A stretch of DNA of 64,000 nucleotides, from the NCBI GenBank assembly GCA_049976505.1, contig JBMFIC010000001.1, forward strand, positions 104,559 to 168,558, written 5' to 3'. The notes under the pieces were generated by a model. It made no database searches. It saw nothing but the letters and a program-made list of their open reading frames with translations, and was not told where the DNA came from. A program made the position numbers and the translations under genes. Below are positions 1 to 7,515 of this stretch, piece by piece. The stretch is from CAYFFZ01 sp049976505. GTDB taxonomy: Archaea > Thermoproteota > Nitrososphaeria > Conexivisphaerales > UBA164. Every line of letters starts with the position of its first letter. Position 1 is the stretch's first letter.

Positions 1-193
1 AACCTCTGTTAAAAGAAACGAACGGCCTGACGCGTATGAAAGCCTCGACTTCCTGAAAAAAGTCAGGGAGCTCTACCTGAAAATGAAGGAAATCTACCCC
101 TTTGGAGACAGGATTTACGTTGAGGGGGAGTCGGATCCCTGCACGGTAAACCGGACGCTTTTAGCCGTAGTTGAAGAATATCTTAAACACTGA
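1..193 (+). CDS. tmk: thymidylate kinase, C-terminal end (partial)
   Basis: The 3' end of a gene that enters from the left edge; frame 2 is open from base 2 to the TGA at 191-193 (63 codons). The peptide resembles the C-terminus of archaeal dTMP kinase: a helix of the type FLKKVRELYLKM, then a short strand (RIYVEGESDP) and a final helix. dTMP kinase phosphorylates dTMP to dTDP. The P-loop and LID lie outside the window, so the call rests only on the tail. The stop overlaps the convergent Toprim gene by 11 nt. A thymidine kinase gene occurs at 23.6 kb, which would feed dTMP to this enzyme. Confidence 0.5.
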   Translation, partial: TSVKRNERPDAYESLDFLKKVRELYLKMKEIYPFGDRIYVEGESDPCTVNRTLLAVVEEYLKH

Positions 194-683
194 GCTCCTC
201 AATTAGATACTTTGAAAACCTCTTAAGATCCTCTATATGTTCCACGTCATATGCTATCTCTTTGATCTTTCTTCTTGTGGTAAGATCGATAGTCAGCCCA
301 CCATAGGTCAGCTTCTCTACAATGGTTCTAGTGAGCCTTTCTCCCCTTTTATCGAAGTCAAACATAACAATCACCTTTTTGTAGACCGCAAGCTCGCTAA
401 CCAGGTTCTTCGTCCCTTTGCCTTTTCCGCACATTTCGAATACCCTTCCGTTATATCCAAGGCTTTTAAGAGCCTGACGATCCCTTCTGCCTTCAACGAC
501 CACTATCGTCTGCCCATCGTCCAGATCACTAAGAAGCTTGTGCAGCGAACGGGCTATTCTGACGTTGCTCTCGTACTCACGTCTGTAGCTTTCCCATCTC
601 TCCTTCAAAAATGACACCACGCTACGGTAATATATTAAATGGTTGAAGATAGAGCTAATATAAGCTTTCCGTCCCATTCTCAA
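183..683 (-). CDS. small Toprim-domain protein (UPF0292-like)
   Basis: About 165 residues with a compact Toprim fold: the acidic motif in VVVEGRRDRQAL (around residues 61-72), a glycine-rich turn, and the DFDKRGE motif (around 109-115), which supplies the second metal-binding acidic pair. Related archaeal proteins are primase- or nuclease-like Toprim proteins of unknown substrate. The longest frame starts at a TTG at 683, with an ATG two codons later (677). The shared TATA element at 692-704 would place a transcript start near or inside these codons, so the true start may be further in. It is divergent from the phosphoesterase gene and overlaps the tmk stop. Confidence 0.7.
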   Translation of the reverse strand: MRMGRKAYISSIFNHLIYYRSVVSFLKERWESYRREYESNVRIARSLHKLLSDLDDGQTIVVVEGRRDRQALKSLGYNGRVFEMCGKGKGTKNLVSELAVYKKVIVMFDFDKRGERLTRTIVEKLTYGGLTIDLTTRRKIKEIAYDVEHIEDLKRFSKYLIEELSV

Positions 684-691
684 AACATCGA

Positions 692-704
692 GTATATATA
701 AAAA
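692..704. promoter_or_regulatory. TATA element in divergent promoter
   Basis: The A/T run TATATATAAAA lies between two divergent genes, 27-39 nt before the ATG at 731 and 9-21 nt before the Toprim start. It suits a leaderless or short-leader transcript on the plus strand. Its near-palindromic core could also serve the minus strand. Confidence 0.5.
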
Positions 705-730
705 GCATCAAGCGTAACTAAGCAGAGCCG

Positions 731-1462
731 ATGCAGGGCCTTTCGCTGCCAGAGTATGTAAGACTTATTGAGGGCTATCCAGCTATGTGGCTTTTTGACA
801 GATATGTAGTCATAGGGGACCTTCACATAGGCTATGAAGTTTCCGCCAAAGATAAGGGCTTACACCTTCCTCTGCAGGTCAACCGGTACATAAGCAGACT
901 AAAGGAGCTGAAGGACATCACGGAAGCCCAGGAGCTCATAATTCTGGGGGACGTGAAGGACAGCGTACTCATGCCCAGCTTTGACGAGCTTAATGAGCTC
1001 CTGAAGGTATTTGAGGAGCTATCAAAGATCTTCAGGATCACTATAGTCCAGGGGAACCACGACGCGTACCTGGATAAAATACTGCAGAAGTACGCCAGTT
1101 TCTCATCAGCCTCGGGCCTAGTGATTTCAGAAAAAGGAGCGAAGGTCGGGCTCGCGCACGGGCACGCAAGGCCATCCGATGAATGTCTTGAGGCCGATGT
1201 GCTGGTTCTCGCCCATATGCACTTCTACATAAGGTACAACAGCACAAAGTATCCAGTTTGGCTTATAGGCAGGAAAGGGAAACAGACGCTCATCCTGATG
1301 CCTCCCTTCAACGATCTCCTTTCCGGATTTTATGTTGAAGACGTAAACGCGGTGGTCCCTTTCACCAATTATCCTCTATATCAGATGGACGTCGTGACGC
1401 TTGACGGATATTACCTGGGCAAGCTGAGGGAGCTTCGTGGCGTTTTTGAGGAAAGCGATTGA
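731..1462 (+). CDS. archaeal metallophosphoesterase (COG1407-like)
   Basis: A 243-residue calcineurin-like phosphoesterase. All metal motifs are visible in order: GDLHIG (around 29-34), GDVKDS (around 73-78), GNHD (around 107-110) and the histidine pairs AHGHA and LAHMHF (around 142-162). These residues bind two metal ions and hydrolyse phosphoesters. The family is common in archaea, often annotated as ICC-like, with no defined substrate. The lysine in GDVKDS sits where D or N is usual in other clades. The next gene begins about 50 nt downstream with its own TATA box. Confidence 0.8.
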   Translation: MQGLSLPEYVRLIEGYPAMWLFDRYVVIGDLHIGYEVSAKDKGLHLPLQVNRYISRLKELKDITEAQELIILGDVKDSVLMPSFDELNELLKVFEELSKIFRITIVQGNHDAYLDKILQKYASFSSASGLVISEKGAKVGLAHGHARPSDECLEADVLVLAHMHFYIRYNSTKYPVWLIGRKGKQTLILMPPFNDLLSGFYVEDVNAVVPFTNYPLYQMDVVTLDGYYLGKLRELRGVFEESD

Positions 1463-1480
1463 AATGCATCGGATCAAAAC

Positions 1481-1491
1481 GCTTTTTAATA
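1481..1491 (+). promoter_or_regulatory. TATA box for the 2-TM protein operon
   Basis: GCTTTTTAATA lies 22-32 nt before the ATG at 1513, the spacing expected for a leaderless archaeal transcript. It supports 1513 rather than an earlier in-frame ATG at 1459 as the start. Confidence 0.5.
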
Positions 1492-1512
1492 CGAGGTTTT
1501 GATAATTTAAGT

Positions 1513-1758
1513 ATGAATAGCGATCAGCTTTTAGGAGCAGCGCTGATGATTGTGAGCATACTTCTGATTTTTGTTTACGGATATCTCATTTACTTCTACC
1601 CATTGATAGTGCTTCAAATTACAGCGTTTGTGGCGGTGGCGGCCATACTTGTTATTCTGGCGTGGATCGGGTACACGCTTCTTACCACGCCAGCTCCTAA
1701 GCCCGTAGAGGAGAGCACGGAGAGCCAGCAGAGCGATCAGAACAAGGAACAGAAATGA
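1513..1758 (+). CDS. small two-helix membrane protein
   Basis: An 81-residue protein. Two hydrophobic stretches, around residues 6-26 and 31-55, form a helical hairpin, followed by a proline- and glutamate/glutamine-rich charged tail (PAPKPVEESTESQQ...). No family is recognised. A longer frame from 1459 adds 18 residues but would overlap the upstream gene end and ignore the TATA box. Its stop overlaps the start of the next gene by 4 nt, so it is probably translationally coupled to the PRPP-synthetase-like protein. Function unknown; it could be a membrane anchor for its neighbour. Confidence 0.6.
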   Translation: MNSDQLLGAALMIVSILLIFVYGYLIYFYPLIVLQITAFVAVAAILVILAWIGYTLLTTPAPKPVEESTESQQSDQNKEQK

Positions 1759-2480
1759 AAGATTACGCAATCATTTACGACAACAGGCTTAAGGCTTTAG
1801 CTGTCAGTCTTTCTAGGTTAAGTGAAGCTCCTGCCTTTCCATACACAGCGGATGTGACATTCGACAGATATATGGTGCTTTGGAGCTACAGAAACAGCTA
1901 CGCTAGCGAGAGGAGTAGATTAAAAAGGGTTCTCGACAATTTGAGCGCACAGGGTTACGTTGAGGTGGTGACCCTGCTGCCCGCGCCCTATCAGAAGGAT
2001 CCAGACCTGAACAGCTTTTTGAACGAGATGACAATCTTTGATAACGTCGGCAGAATAATCTTCTTTGACCTGACGCCAGTGAACAAGCTAGGAGTAACGC
2101 CAAGGCCTTCTGTCAATCTTTCAGCAATACCCATTCTGATAAAATACCTGAAGGAAAACGATGTAAGGGTTAAGGCCATAACTTTTAACGCAGAAATGCA
2201 GACCCAGACGAGAATCATAGAGAATATGGCCGGCAGGAGCGAAAACAACGTGCTTATAGTGGACAACTTTGTGGACGATGCAGAAAAGTACATACCGGTT
2301 CTTGAAACTTATAAGGAAAAAGGCACAAACGTCTATATCTTCGCCACCTTCTTTGCGAGCTCACCGTACACGCTGAAGAACCTAGCCACCGTGATCACAA
2401 CCAACGCGATTCCCTGGGACGACGCCATCACCCTTGACATTTCGGGAGCCATAGCTGAGTTCGTTGATGCTATCAAATGA
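1755..2480 (+). CDS. degenerate PRPP-synthetase-like protein
   Basis: 241 residues with the layout of ribose-phosphate pyrophosphokinase: a PAPYQKD segment (76-82) at the place of the PYxRQDR loop, FFDLTP (103-108) at the position of VDLHS, a substrate-side helix, LIVDNFVDDAEKY (167-179) where the PRPP loop should be, then IFATFFAS and VITTNAIP (213-220), matching the TNTIP region, and a final ISGAIAEFVDAI helix. Active enzymes have D-D-x-x-D-T-G-G-T in the PRPP loop; here the glycines and threonines are gone, and the protein is shorter than the usual ~290 residues. It is therefore probably a regulatory or scaffold paralogue, not a PRPP synthetase. It overlaps genes on both sides by 4 nt. Confidence 0.65.
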   Translation: MKDYAIIYDNRLKALAVSLSRLSEAPAFPYTADVTFDRYMVLWSYRNSYASERSRLKRVLDNLSAQGYVEVVTLLPAPYQKDPDLNSFLNEMTIFDNVGRIIFFDLTPVNKLGVTPRPSVNLSAIPILIKYLKENDVRVKAITFNAEMQTQTRIIENMAGRSENNVLIVDNFVDDAEKYIPVLETYKEKGTNVYIFATFFASSPYTLKNLATVITTNAIPWDDAITLDISGAIAEFVDAIK

Positions 2481-3349
2481 GCATAGTAGCTGTTGACGTG
2501 GGCGCTACAAAAGTCAGGATAGCATCCTTTAGGGGCCGGAGAATACAGAACAAGAAAATATACAGCATTGCGGAATATGGAGATCCAGTAAAAATAATTG
2601 AGAGCTATGTCAATGAATTGGGGGGAGCACGCAAGATAGGCATAGCTTCAGCCGGACCTCTCGATATAAAGACGGGCTCCGCTAGGCTGCTTAACTTCGG
2701 AAACCTGGAAGTAAACTACGTAGAGCGACTCGGCAGGCTTGCGCGCGTCTATCTGGCAAACGACTGCGTCGCCGGGCTGCTGGCAGAGCACAAGCTGGGA
2801 GCTGCACGTGGTAGCCAGAACGCGGTTTACATAACTTTCAGCACCGGCATAGGGGCAGGCGTCATGGTAGACGGTCACTTTCTCCTGGGAAAGGATGGGA
2901 ATGCACATGAGGTCGGGCATCTGGTCCTGAATTTTGAGGGCGATGTAAAGTGCGGATGCGGAGGGGCAGGACACTGGGAGGCCTACTGCGGCGGCAGGAA
3001 CATGCCAGTTTTTTACAAAATGCTGACAGGCAGTTCGGTTTCTTCTTCACACGAAATATTTACGCTCTACCACAGCGGAGATCGCAAGGCGATAGAGTTC
3101 ATGGAGAGATGTATGAAGATCAACGCGGCAGGAGTCGCAAGCGTAATTAACGCCTATGATCCTGAAATAGTTGTGCTCGGAGGAAGCGTCTATCTGAACA
3201 ACTCTGAAGTTTTCGATAAAATGCTGAGGAAATATATTGCTCAGTACGTTATTAACAGGCCTCCGGCCATAGTCAGAGCTTCTCTTGGAGATGAGGCGGT
3301 AATCTATGGAGCTGGACTTTTAGCTGCTATGAGCGGAAGGCTACCTTAA
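2477..3349 (+). CDS. ROK-family sugar kinase (glucokinase/hexokinase-like)
   Basis: 290 residues. The N-terminal phosphate-1 motif is VAVDVGATKVRIA (4-16). The catalytic aspartate sits in LANDCVAG (around 94-101), and phosphate-2 is FSTGIGAGV (around 122-130). The ROK zinc site reads HEVGH...CGCGGAGHWE (around 139-165); the usual third cysteine of the CxCGxxGC signature is replaced by His. Such archaeal ROK kinases phosphorylate glucose or other hexoses with ATP. It is the last gene of a coupled trio with the 2-TM protein and the PRPP-synthetase-like protein. The exact sugar cannot be told from sequence. Confidence 0.85.
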   Translation: MSIVAVDVGATKVRIASFRGRRIQNKKIYSIAEYGDPVKIIESYVNELGGARKIGIASAGPLDIKTGSARLLNFGNLEVNYVERLGRLARVYLANDCVAGLLAEHKLGAARGSQNAVYITFSTGIGAGVMVDGHFLLGKDGNAHEVGHLVLNFEGDVKCGCGGAGHWEAYCGGRNMPVFYKMLTGSSVSSSHEIFTLYHSGDRKAIEFMERCMKINAAGVASVINAYDPEIVVLGGSVYLNNSEVFDKMLRKYIAQYVINRPPAIVRASLGDEAVIYGAGLLAAMSGRLP

Positions 3350-3876
3350 CCATAATTTCCATACCCCATTCTTTTTCCGGCCCTGCAAAGATCCTCCGCA
3401 AGGGATCTCACGTCCTCGTAGAACTTTATTATACCATTTCTCCTGTTATCCACATACTCTCCTAGGCTCTCCAGTTTATCTGATGGCAGCCCATGCCCCT
3501 TCAGCACAAAAACTTCTTTGCCCATCGCATACCCCATAAGTGCCTCTATCATTGTTCCAGCGCTTCCTCCAAGCACAATAAGGACGTCCGATGATCTGAC
3601 GAGGGGAACTGATCGTGCGCGGTATTCCATTCCAGTCCTTATGAGCACGACCCCTGATGGTGGATTTACGTTCTCGTGCTCTGCTGGAAGCACAAGCACG
3701 GATGGTATTGATAGCTCGAATGCCCTATCAACAACGTGCTTCATAAGGCCCCAGTATCCACCGAGTATCAGCACTGGAGACTGACACCTTGACTTTATGA
3801 TTCTGAGAAGCTCATCAACATCCTCATAAAGGACCTCAGGGACTTCCTCGCTGTGGGCGGCGATGCCTATCTGCAT
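3346..3876 (-). CDS. LOG-like nucleotide-binding protein (TIGR00725 type)
   Basis: 176 residues with a Rossmann-like fold of the SLOG/lysine-decarboxylase-like superfamily. GGYWGLMKHVV (around 39-49) matches the GGGxGLM motif, and GGSAGTMIEAL (around 103-113) the PGGxGTxxE motif with the catalytic Glu. Plant and bacterial LOG proteins release the base from nucleoside monophosphates; the archaeal TIGR00725 branch has no defined substrate. It is convergent with the ROK kinase, overlapping by 4 nt at the stops, and lies downstream of the 232-residue unknown gene. Confidence 0.65.
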   Translation of the reverse strand: MQIGIAAHSEEVPEVLYEDVDELLRIIKSRCQSPVLILGGYWGLMKHVVDRAFELSIPSVLVLPAEHENVNPPSGVVLIRTGMEYRARSVPLVRSSDVLIVLGGSAGTMIEALMGYAMGKEVFVLKGHGLPSDKLESLGEYVDNRRNGIIKFYEDVRSLAEDLCRAGKRMGYGNYG

Positions 3877-3906
3877 AATACCTATGCCAATTCACTATAT
3901 TTAAGG

Positions 3907-4605
3907 CTACTTCCCCTGCTTTTTCAGGCTGCTCACAACCAGGGGCGTTACTTCATCGAAAGCGTACTGAACCAGCTGCTCAGCGGTGCCCCGGGAGAAC
4001 ATGGTAATCACACAGTTTCTTGTAAGGCCTATTATCTGCGAAATGCTCTTGGCCTTAACAACTATGTACCAGAGAAGACCATGCTCCTGATACATCTTAA
4101 AAAGATCCGTCTGTGAAAGCGCGTTCCCATAAAGGGCCAGAACGTTTACGTTGGGTATGTCTACCTGATCAAAGTATGCCACTTTCATTTCCTCCAGATT
4201 CTTGTTGTAATAGTCTAGGAATATCTCCGGGTCTATTCTAGCTTCAACCACAAATCCTGGCCTAATGATGACCGCCTTGCTGAACTCGTTTGCTAGATAG
4301 TTTGCAACGGGCTTCTTGGCCAGGATCAGCAGGAAGTAGTAATCGTCGATCCGTTTTACGTAAAAAGGTATCCTTGAAGTCGAAACTGCAGGCTTTGGTC
4401 CCTCCTTTGTGCCTATTCTGACGATCTTATCGTAGAAGATCTTGCCCTCCAGAGAGGTTTCGTCAAATCTGTCAACGGAGAACTCAAGAGTAAGCTGGAG
4501 GTGTGTTTCCTCATCCTCTCTGACGACCTTAAATTCGGATAGTTTTCTCGCTATAAAATCCGTCCCCTGATCCGTGTTTATCCTGAACAGCTTGCCTGCA
4601 AGCAT
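3907..4605 (-). CDS. conserved archaeal protein of unknown function
   Basis: 232 residues, soluble, with no signal peptide or membrane helix. It looks like mixed alpha/beta with many aromatic and aliphatic strands (YYFLLILAKK, NVNVLALYG, LLWYIVVKA). No catalytic motif is evident, and I do not recognise the family. It starts at an ATG (4605) and lies 18 nt downstream of the PAC2 gene on the same strand, so the two are likely co-transcribed. That would fit a role connected with protein quality control, but this is inference from position only. Confidence 0.55.
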   Translation of the reverse strand: MLAGKLFRINTDQGTDFIARKLSEFKVVREDEETHLQLTLEFSVDRFDETSLEGKIFYDKIVRIGTKEGPKPAVSTSRIPFYVKRIDDYYFLLILAKKPVANYLANEFSKAVIIRPGFVVEARIDPEIFLDYYNKNLEEMKVAYFDQVDIPNVNVLALYGNALSQTDLFKMYQEHGLLWYIVVKAKSISQIIGLTRNCVITMFSRGTAEQLVQYAFDEVTPLVVSSLKKQGK

Positions 4606-4623
4606 ACAAGCATTTTATCAAGT

Positions 4624-5349
4624 CTAAGTATATATGTTTGTGGGAGGCCTGAACTCCTGCTGGCTGGACTCCTTTGCGAGCTCTGCTTCCAGCGTTTCCG
4701 CTCCCTTTATCAAAGGCGTTACATCGATCTCAAATCCATAGTACTTTGCAAGCGCCTCCACAGCTACGCTGGCGGCTCTCGGGTCCACCCTTTCCGGGGA
4801 TGCATATGCAAGTAGGGCTATGGCTGGAAAGTTCCTTATCTCGAAGTAGTTTAGAAGTATTGCTACTGGCCCAACTATGATGTGCTCGTCCTCGAGAGGC
4901 TTGGCCTCAGCCATTATTCCTCTTAGCCTATAAGCGCTGGTCGCCGCAATCCTGTATTTTGTATCATCGGTCTTAAGCGTGGAGTCAAGCCCTCCTACCA
5001 GAAAGACCTCGCTTACACCCTTCTGAATAATTTTATCAGCAAAGCTTCTGTAGAACTTCAGCTCCTTGTCCTTCTGGATTGGAACGTCAACCTTAAAGAT
5101 GGCAAGGTTTTCGTAGGTAAATATTTCGTAGGGAGTGCTGATCTTTCCGTTTATGAGCGTGGAAACTGGCGCCGAATCCTCGTAGTCAACTATGCAGCAT
5201 CTTTTCACCGGCAGCTTCTGCACCAGATACTTCACCGTCCAATAGCCGGTCGCACCTATGCCGTGAAACCCGCTGATCATAACCTTGCCCTTAAGTGAAG
5301 CGTTCTTCGGATATATTCTTACGTAATCCTCATAACTCAACACTATCAC
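4624..5349 (-). CDS. PAC2-family proteasome assembly chaperone (PbaA/PbaB-like)
   Basis: 241 residues of the PAC2 fold: MISGFHGIGATGYWTVKYL (around 24-42) is the typical N-terminal glycine-rich segment, FLVGGLD (around 117-123) the central strand, then GPVAILLNYFEIRNFPAIALLAYA. The protein ends I239-Y240-T241, a hydrophobic-Tyr-X (HbYX) terminus. In archaeal PbaA and in proteasomal ATPases this tail docks into pockets of the 20S alpha ring. It starts with GTG at 5349. A proteasome beta gene is present at 56.2 kb. Assembly chaperone or alternative activator are both possible. Confidence 0.75.
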   Translation of the reverse strand: MIVLSYEDYVRIYPKNASLKGKVMISGFHGIGATGYWTVKYLVQKLPVKRCCIVDYEDSAPVSTLINGKISTPYEIFTYENLAIFKVDVPIQKDKELKFYRSFADKIIQKGVSEVFLVGGLDSTLKTDDTKYRIAATSAYRLRGIMAEAKPLEDEHIIVGPVAILLNYFEIRNFPAIALLAYASPERVDPRAASVAVEALAKYYGFEIDVTPLIKGAETLEAELAKESSQQEFRPPTNIYT

Positions 5350-5376
5350 CTGATCGCTGTGTTTTTATAATTGCAA

Positions 5377-5799
5377 CTAATAACTTTTTCCTTCCTCTTT
5401 GTACTTTTGAAGAACCATGTCCTCGACCTTCATGAAATATATCTGAGTGGGCTTGGGCATCTTAGGAAGATTCCTTTCCACGGCCATTATAAAATACTCT
5501 ATTGCCCTCTTGCTTATCTTTATCTTGAACTTCATTGGAAGAATAGGATCCTGCTCGTACTCAAACTTATCCTTTAGCTCTTCAGGAGCTATCTTCATGA
5601 AGTCCTCCTTTATTATGCTGTACCACTCAGCTAGGACTTCAGGGTTTAAGCTTTCCTTCTGATCAATTATCATCTGGACGAGCCTGCTGAGAATATCTTC
5701 GCTCACTTCATAATGTCCTCTGTATGTTTCCCTTAAACGTAATGAGGTCAATTTTTTCTGAGAAAAGGTAAAATTTCGTTGCACATCAGGCTTTGCCAC
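5377..5799 (-). CDS. small conserved protein of unknown function
   Basis: 140 residues, mostly charged and helical, without membrane segments or recognisable motifs. A lysine-rich C-terminus (KVEDMVLQKYKEEGK) follows a region with MKFKIKISKRAIEYFI. It lies between rpiA (15 nt upstream) and the PAC2 gene (27 nt downstream) on the same strand, so it is probably part of the same transcript. I can assign no function. Confidence 0.5.
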   Translation of the reverse strand: MAKPDVQRNFTFSQKKLTSLRLRETYRGHYEVSEDILSRLVQMIIDQKESLNPEVLAEWYSIIKEDFMKIAPEELKDKFEYEQDPILPMKFKIKISKRAIEYFIMAVERNLPKMPKPTQIYFMKVEDMVLQKYKEEGKSY

Positions 5800-5813
5800 G
5801 TGATCATTTTATT

Positions 5814-6455
5814 TTATTCTATAATATGAATATTGACGTCATATATGAAAAGCCCCACATCGAGCACGCCTGGCAGCCTTCTGATGATCTCGTAAACCTC
5901 TCTAAGATTGCTATCTTCCTGATAGTAAACGTCAACTATGTAGTTGCCGTTCTCTGTAATAACTGGATAACCCCTCTGATCCCTTCTCAGCTCATGCCTG
6001 AGATTTAGATCAGCCAGCCTGTGTTTTACTAGCGTGTACCCAAATGGAATGATCTCAACCGGGAGAGGGAAGGTGAGCTTCCTGACAAGCTTATCCTTTG
6101 ACACAAAGACGTGCCTGGTTGCCGCCATTTCCCAGATTATCCTCTCTCTTGTCAGGGCGCCACCGCCTCCCTTTATGATGTACCCATTTTCAGAGGAAAT
6201 CTGATCTGCGCCGTCAATGACCATGTCAAGCCTGTCAAAAACTGGCTCAGTGATCAAGAACAATCCCGATAGCTCAAGCTTTATCTGGGATGATGAGGGA
6301 ACCCCATATGGCCTTATGCCCATCCTGTTAAGCCTGGTCCCGAGCTCCCTAAGGACCTTTGCTGCCGTTCTCCCGCTTCCGAGGCCTATTGCTGGAACAT
6401 GGTTCAGTCCGGCAAGCTCCCCAGCAAGCAGGTCAACCGCGCCCTCGATAGACAT
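5814..6455 (-). CDS. rpiA: ribose-5-phosphate isomerase A
   Basis: 213 residues. It interconverts ribose 5-phosphate and ribulose 5-phosphate, supplying ribose for nucleotides. Signature motifs are present: GLGSGRTA (around 24-31) for phosphate binding, VIDGADQI (around 78-85) with the catalytic aspartates, and KGGGGALTRERI (around 94-105) with the catalytic lysine and the Glu. Size is normal for archaeal RpiA. It lies 25 nt downstream of the glycerol-1-phosphate dehydrogenase gene on the same strand. Confidence 0.92.
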   Translation of the reverse strand: MSIEGAVDLLAGELAGLNHVPAIGLGSGRTAAKVLRELGTRLNRMGIRPYGVPSSSQIKLELSGLFLITEPVFDRLDMVIDGADQISSENGYIIKGGGGALTRERIIWEMAATRHVFVSKDKLVRKLTFPLPVEIIPFGYTLVKHRLADLNLRHELRRDQRGYPVITENGNYIVDVYYQEDSNLREVYEIIRRLPGVLDVGLFIYDVNIHIIE

Positions 6456-6480
6456 AAAAGAAAGGACGCCTATTCTCGAT

Positions 6481-7497
6481 TTAAATTTTTATTTCATCGA
6501 GAATGCTCTCTATCCTCTCACGGGTAAGGTTAATCTTGTGCAGTATTGTGTATCTTTCTGGCCTTAGAGAAGGAGCCATCTCAATTGCCTTAATTACTTC
6601 ATCTTTGGATACTCCTATTTCTTCAAACGACTGAGGTAGACCTACATCGATTATCTTTGACTTGATCCGCTTCCAGTTCATCCCGTAAAGGTAAGATATG
6701 AATACAGTGCTTAATGAAACCTTCTCCCCATGTGTACCTTTGTCTGGGGCTATGACGTCAAGCGCGTGAGAGATCAGATGCTCGCTTCCGCTCAGAGGTC
6801 TGCTGCTCCCAGCTATGCCGCCTGCCACCCCAGCGCTTATAAGAGCCTCCATCAAGTTTCTCACCGCACCGTGCTTAAGATCCTCTATGCCCTTTGTGCT
6901 AGTAAAAGCATGCCTTGCGCTTTCGTAAGCGAGCTTAGATGCGTACTCGCCGTAATATTCTCCCTTTTCTATCCATGCAAGCCTCCAGTCCCTTACTGAC
7001 GTGAACTTTCCCAGCAGGTCGCCAAGCCCGCTTAAGATGTACCTCTTTGGAGCCCTTGTTATGATGCTCAGATCGATGATGACCCCACGGGGAGGTTTTA
7101 CCTTTATTGAGTAAGGATGGGTTCCTCCCTTTAGCGAGGAGAACGGGCTTGCTATGCCGTCGTTTGAAGCGGACGTTGGCACGCTTACCATTGGGATTCC
7201 AGCCGTGTATCCTACGAACTTAGCGACATCGAGCACCTTTCCTCCTCCGAAACCAATAACAGCATCGTAACCGCCGTCGGCTTCCTTGTTTGCGATCCTT
7301 TCGGCTTCACTGTAGCTCGATTCGTTTACTATAACCTTCTTGTAGCTTATCCCAGCAAGGGCAGACTCAATTTTTTCCTCAAAAATCCTACCAACGTTTG
7401 GACCTGTCAGGAGCAGGGCGGAGCTCCTTATAAAGAACGACATGTTGTTATGATTGAACGTGTTGTCACCTATGATCACCACCTCCGGGAGCTCCAT
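6481..7497 (-). CDS. egsA: sn-glycerol-1-phosphate dehydrogenase
   Basis: 338 residues. It reduces dihydroxyacetone phosphate to sn-glycerol 1-phosphate, which sets the archaeal stereochemistry of membrane lipids. NAD(P)-binding GFGGGKVLDVAKF (around 82-94), SVPTSASNDG (around 105-114) and the metal ligands in SGLGDLLGK (Asp), SGSEHLISHALD (His) and GTHGEKVS (His) are all visible. Family size is about 340-350. With the GGPP synthase and CDP-alcohol transferase genes in this window it covers several lipid steps. Starts at ATG 7497. Confidence 0.92.
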   Translation of the reverse strand: MELPEVVIIGDNTFNHNNMSFFIRSSALLLTGPNVGRIFEEKIESALAGISYKKVIVNESSYSEAERIANKEADGGYDAVIGFGGGKVLDVAKFVGYTAGIPMVSVPTSASNDGIASPFSSLKGGTHPYSIKVKPPRGVIIDLSIITRAPKRYILSGLGDLLGKFTSVRDWRLAWIEKGEYYGEYASKLAYESARHAFTSTKGIEDLKHGAVRNLMEALISAGVAGGIAGSSRPLSGSEHLISHALDVIAPDKGTHGEKVSLSTVFISYLYGMNWKRIKSKIIDVGLPQSFEEIGVSKDEVIKAIEMAPSLRPERYTILHKINLTRERIESILDEIKI

Positions 7498-7515
7498 TAT
7501 ATGGCTTAATTCCTC

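Noticed and set aside
1459..1512. Earlier start (1459) of the 2-TM protein
   Set aside because: The TATA box at 1481-1491 lies inside that extension, so it would not be transcribed.
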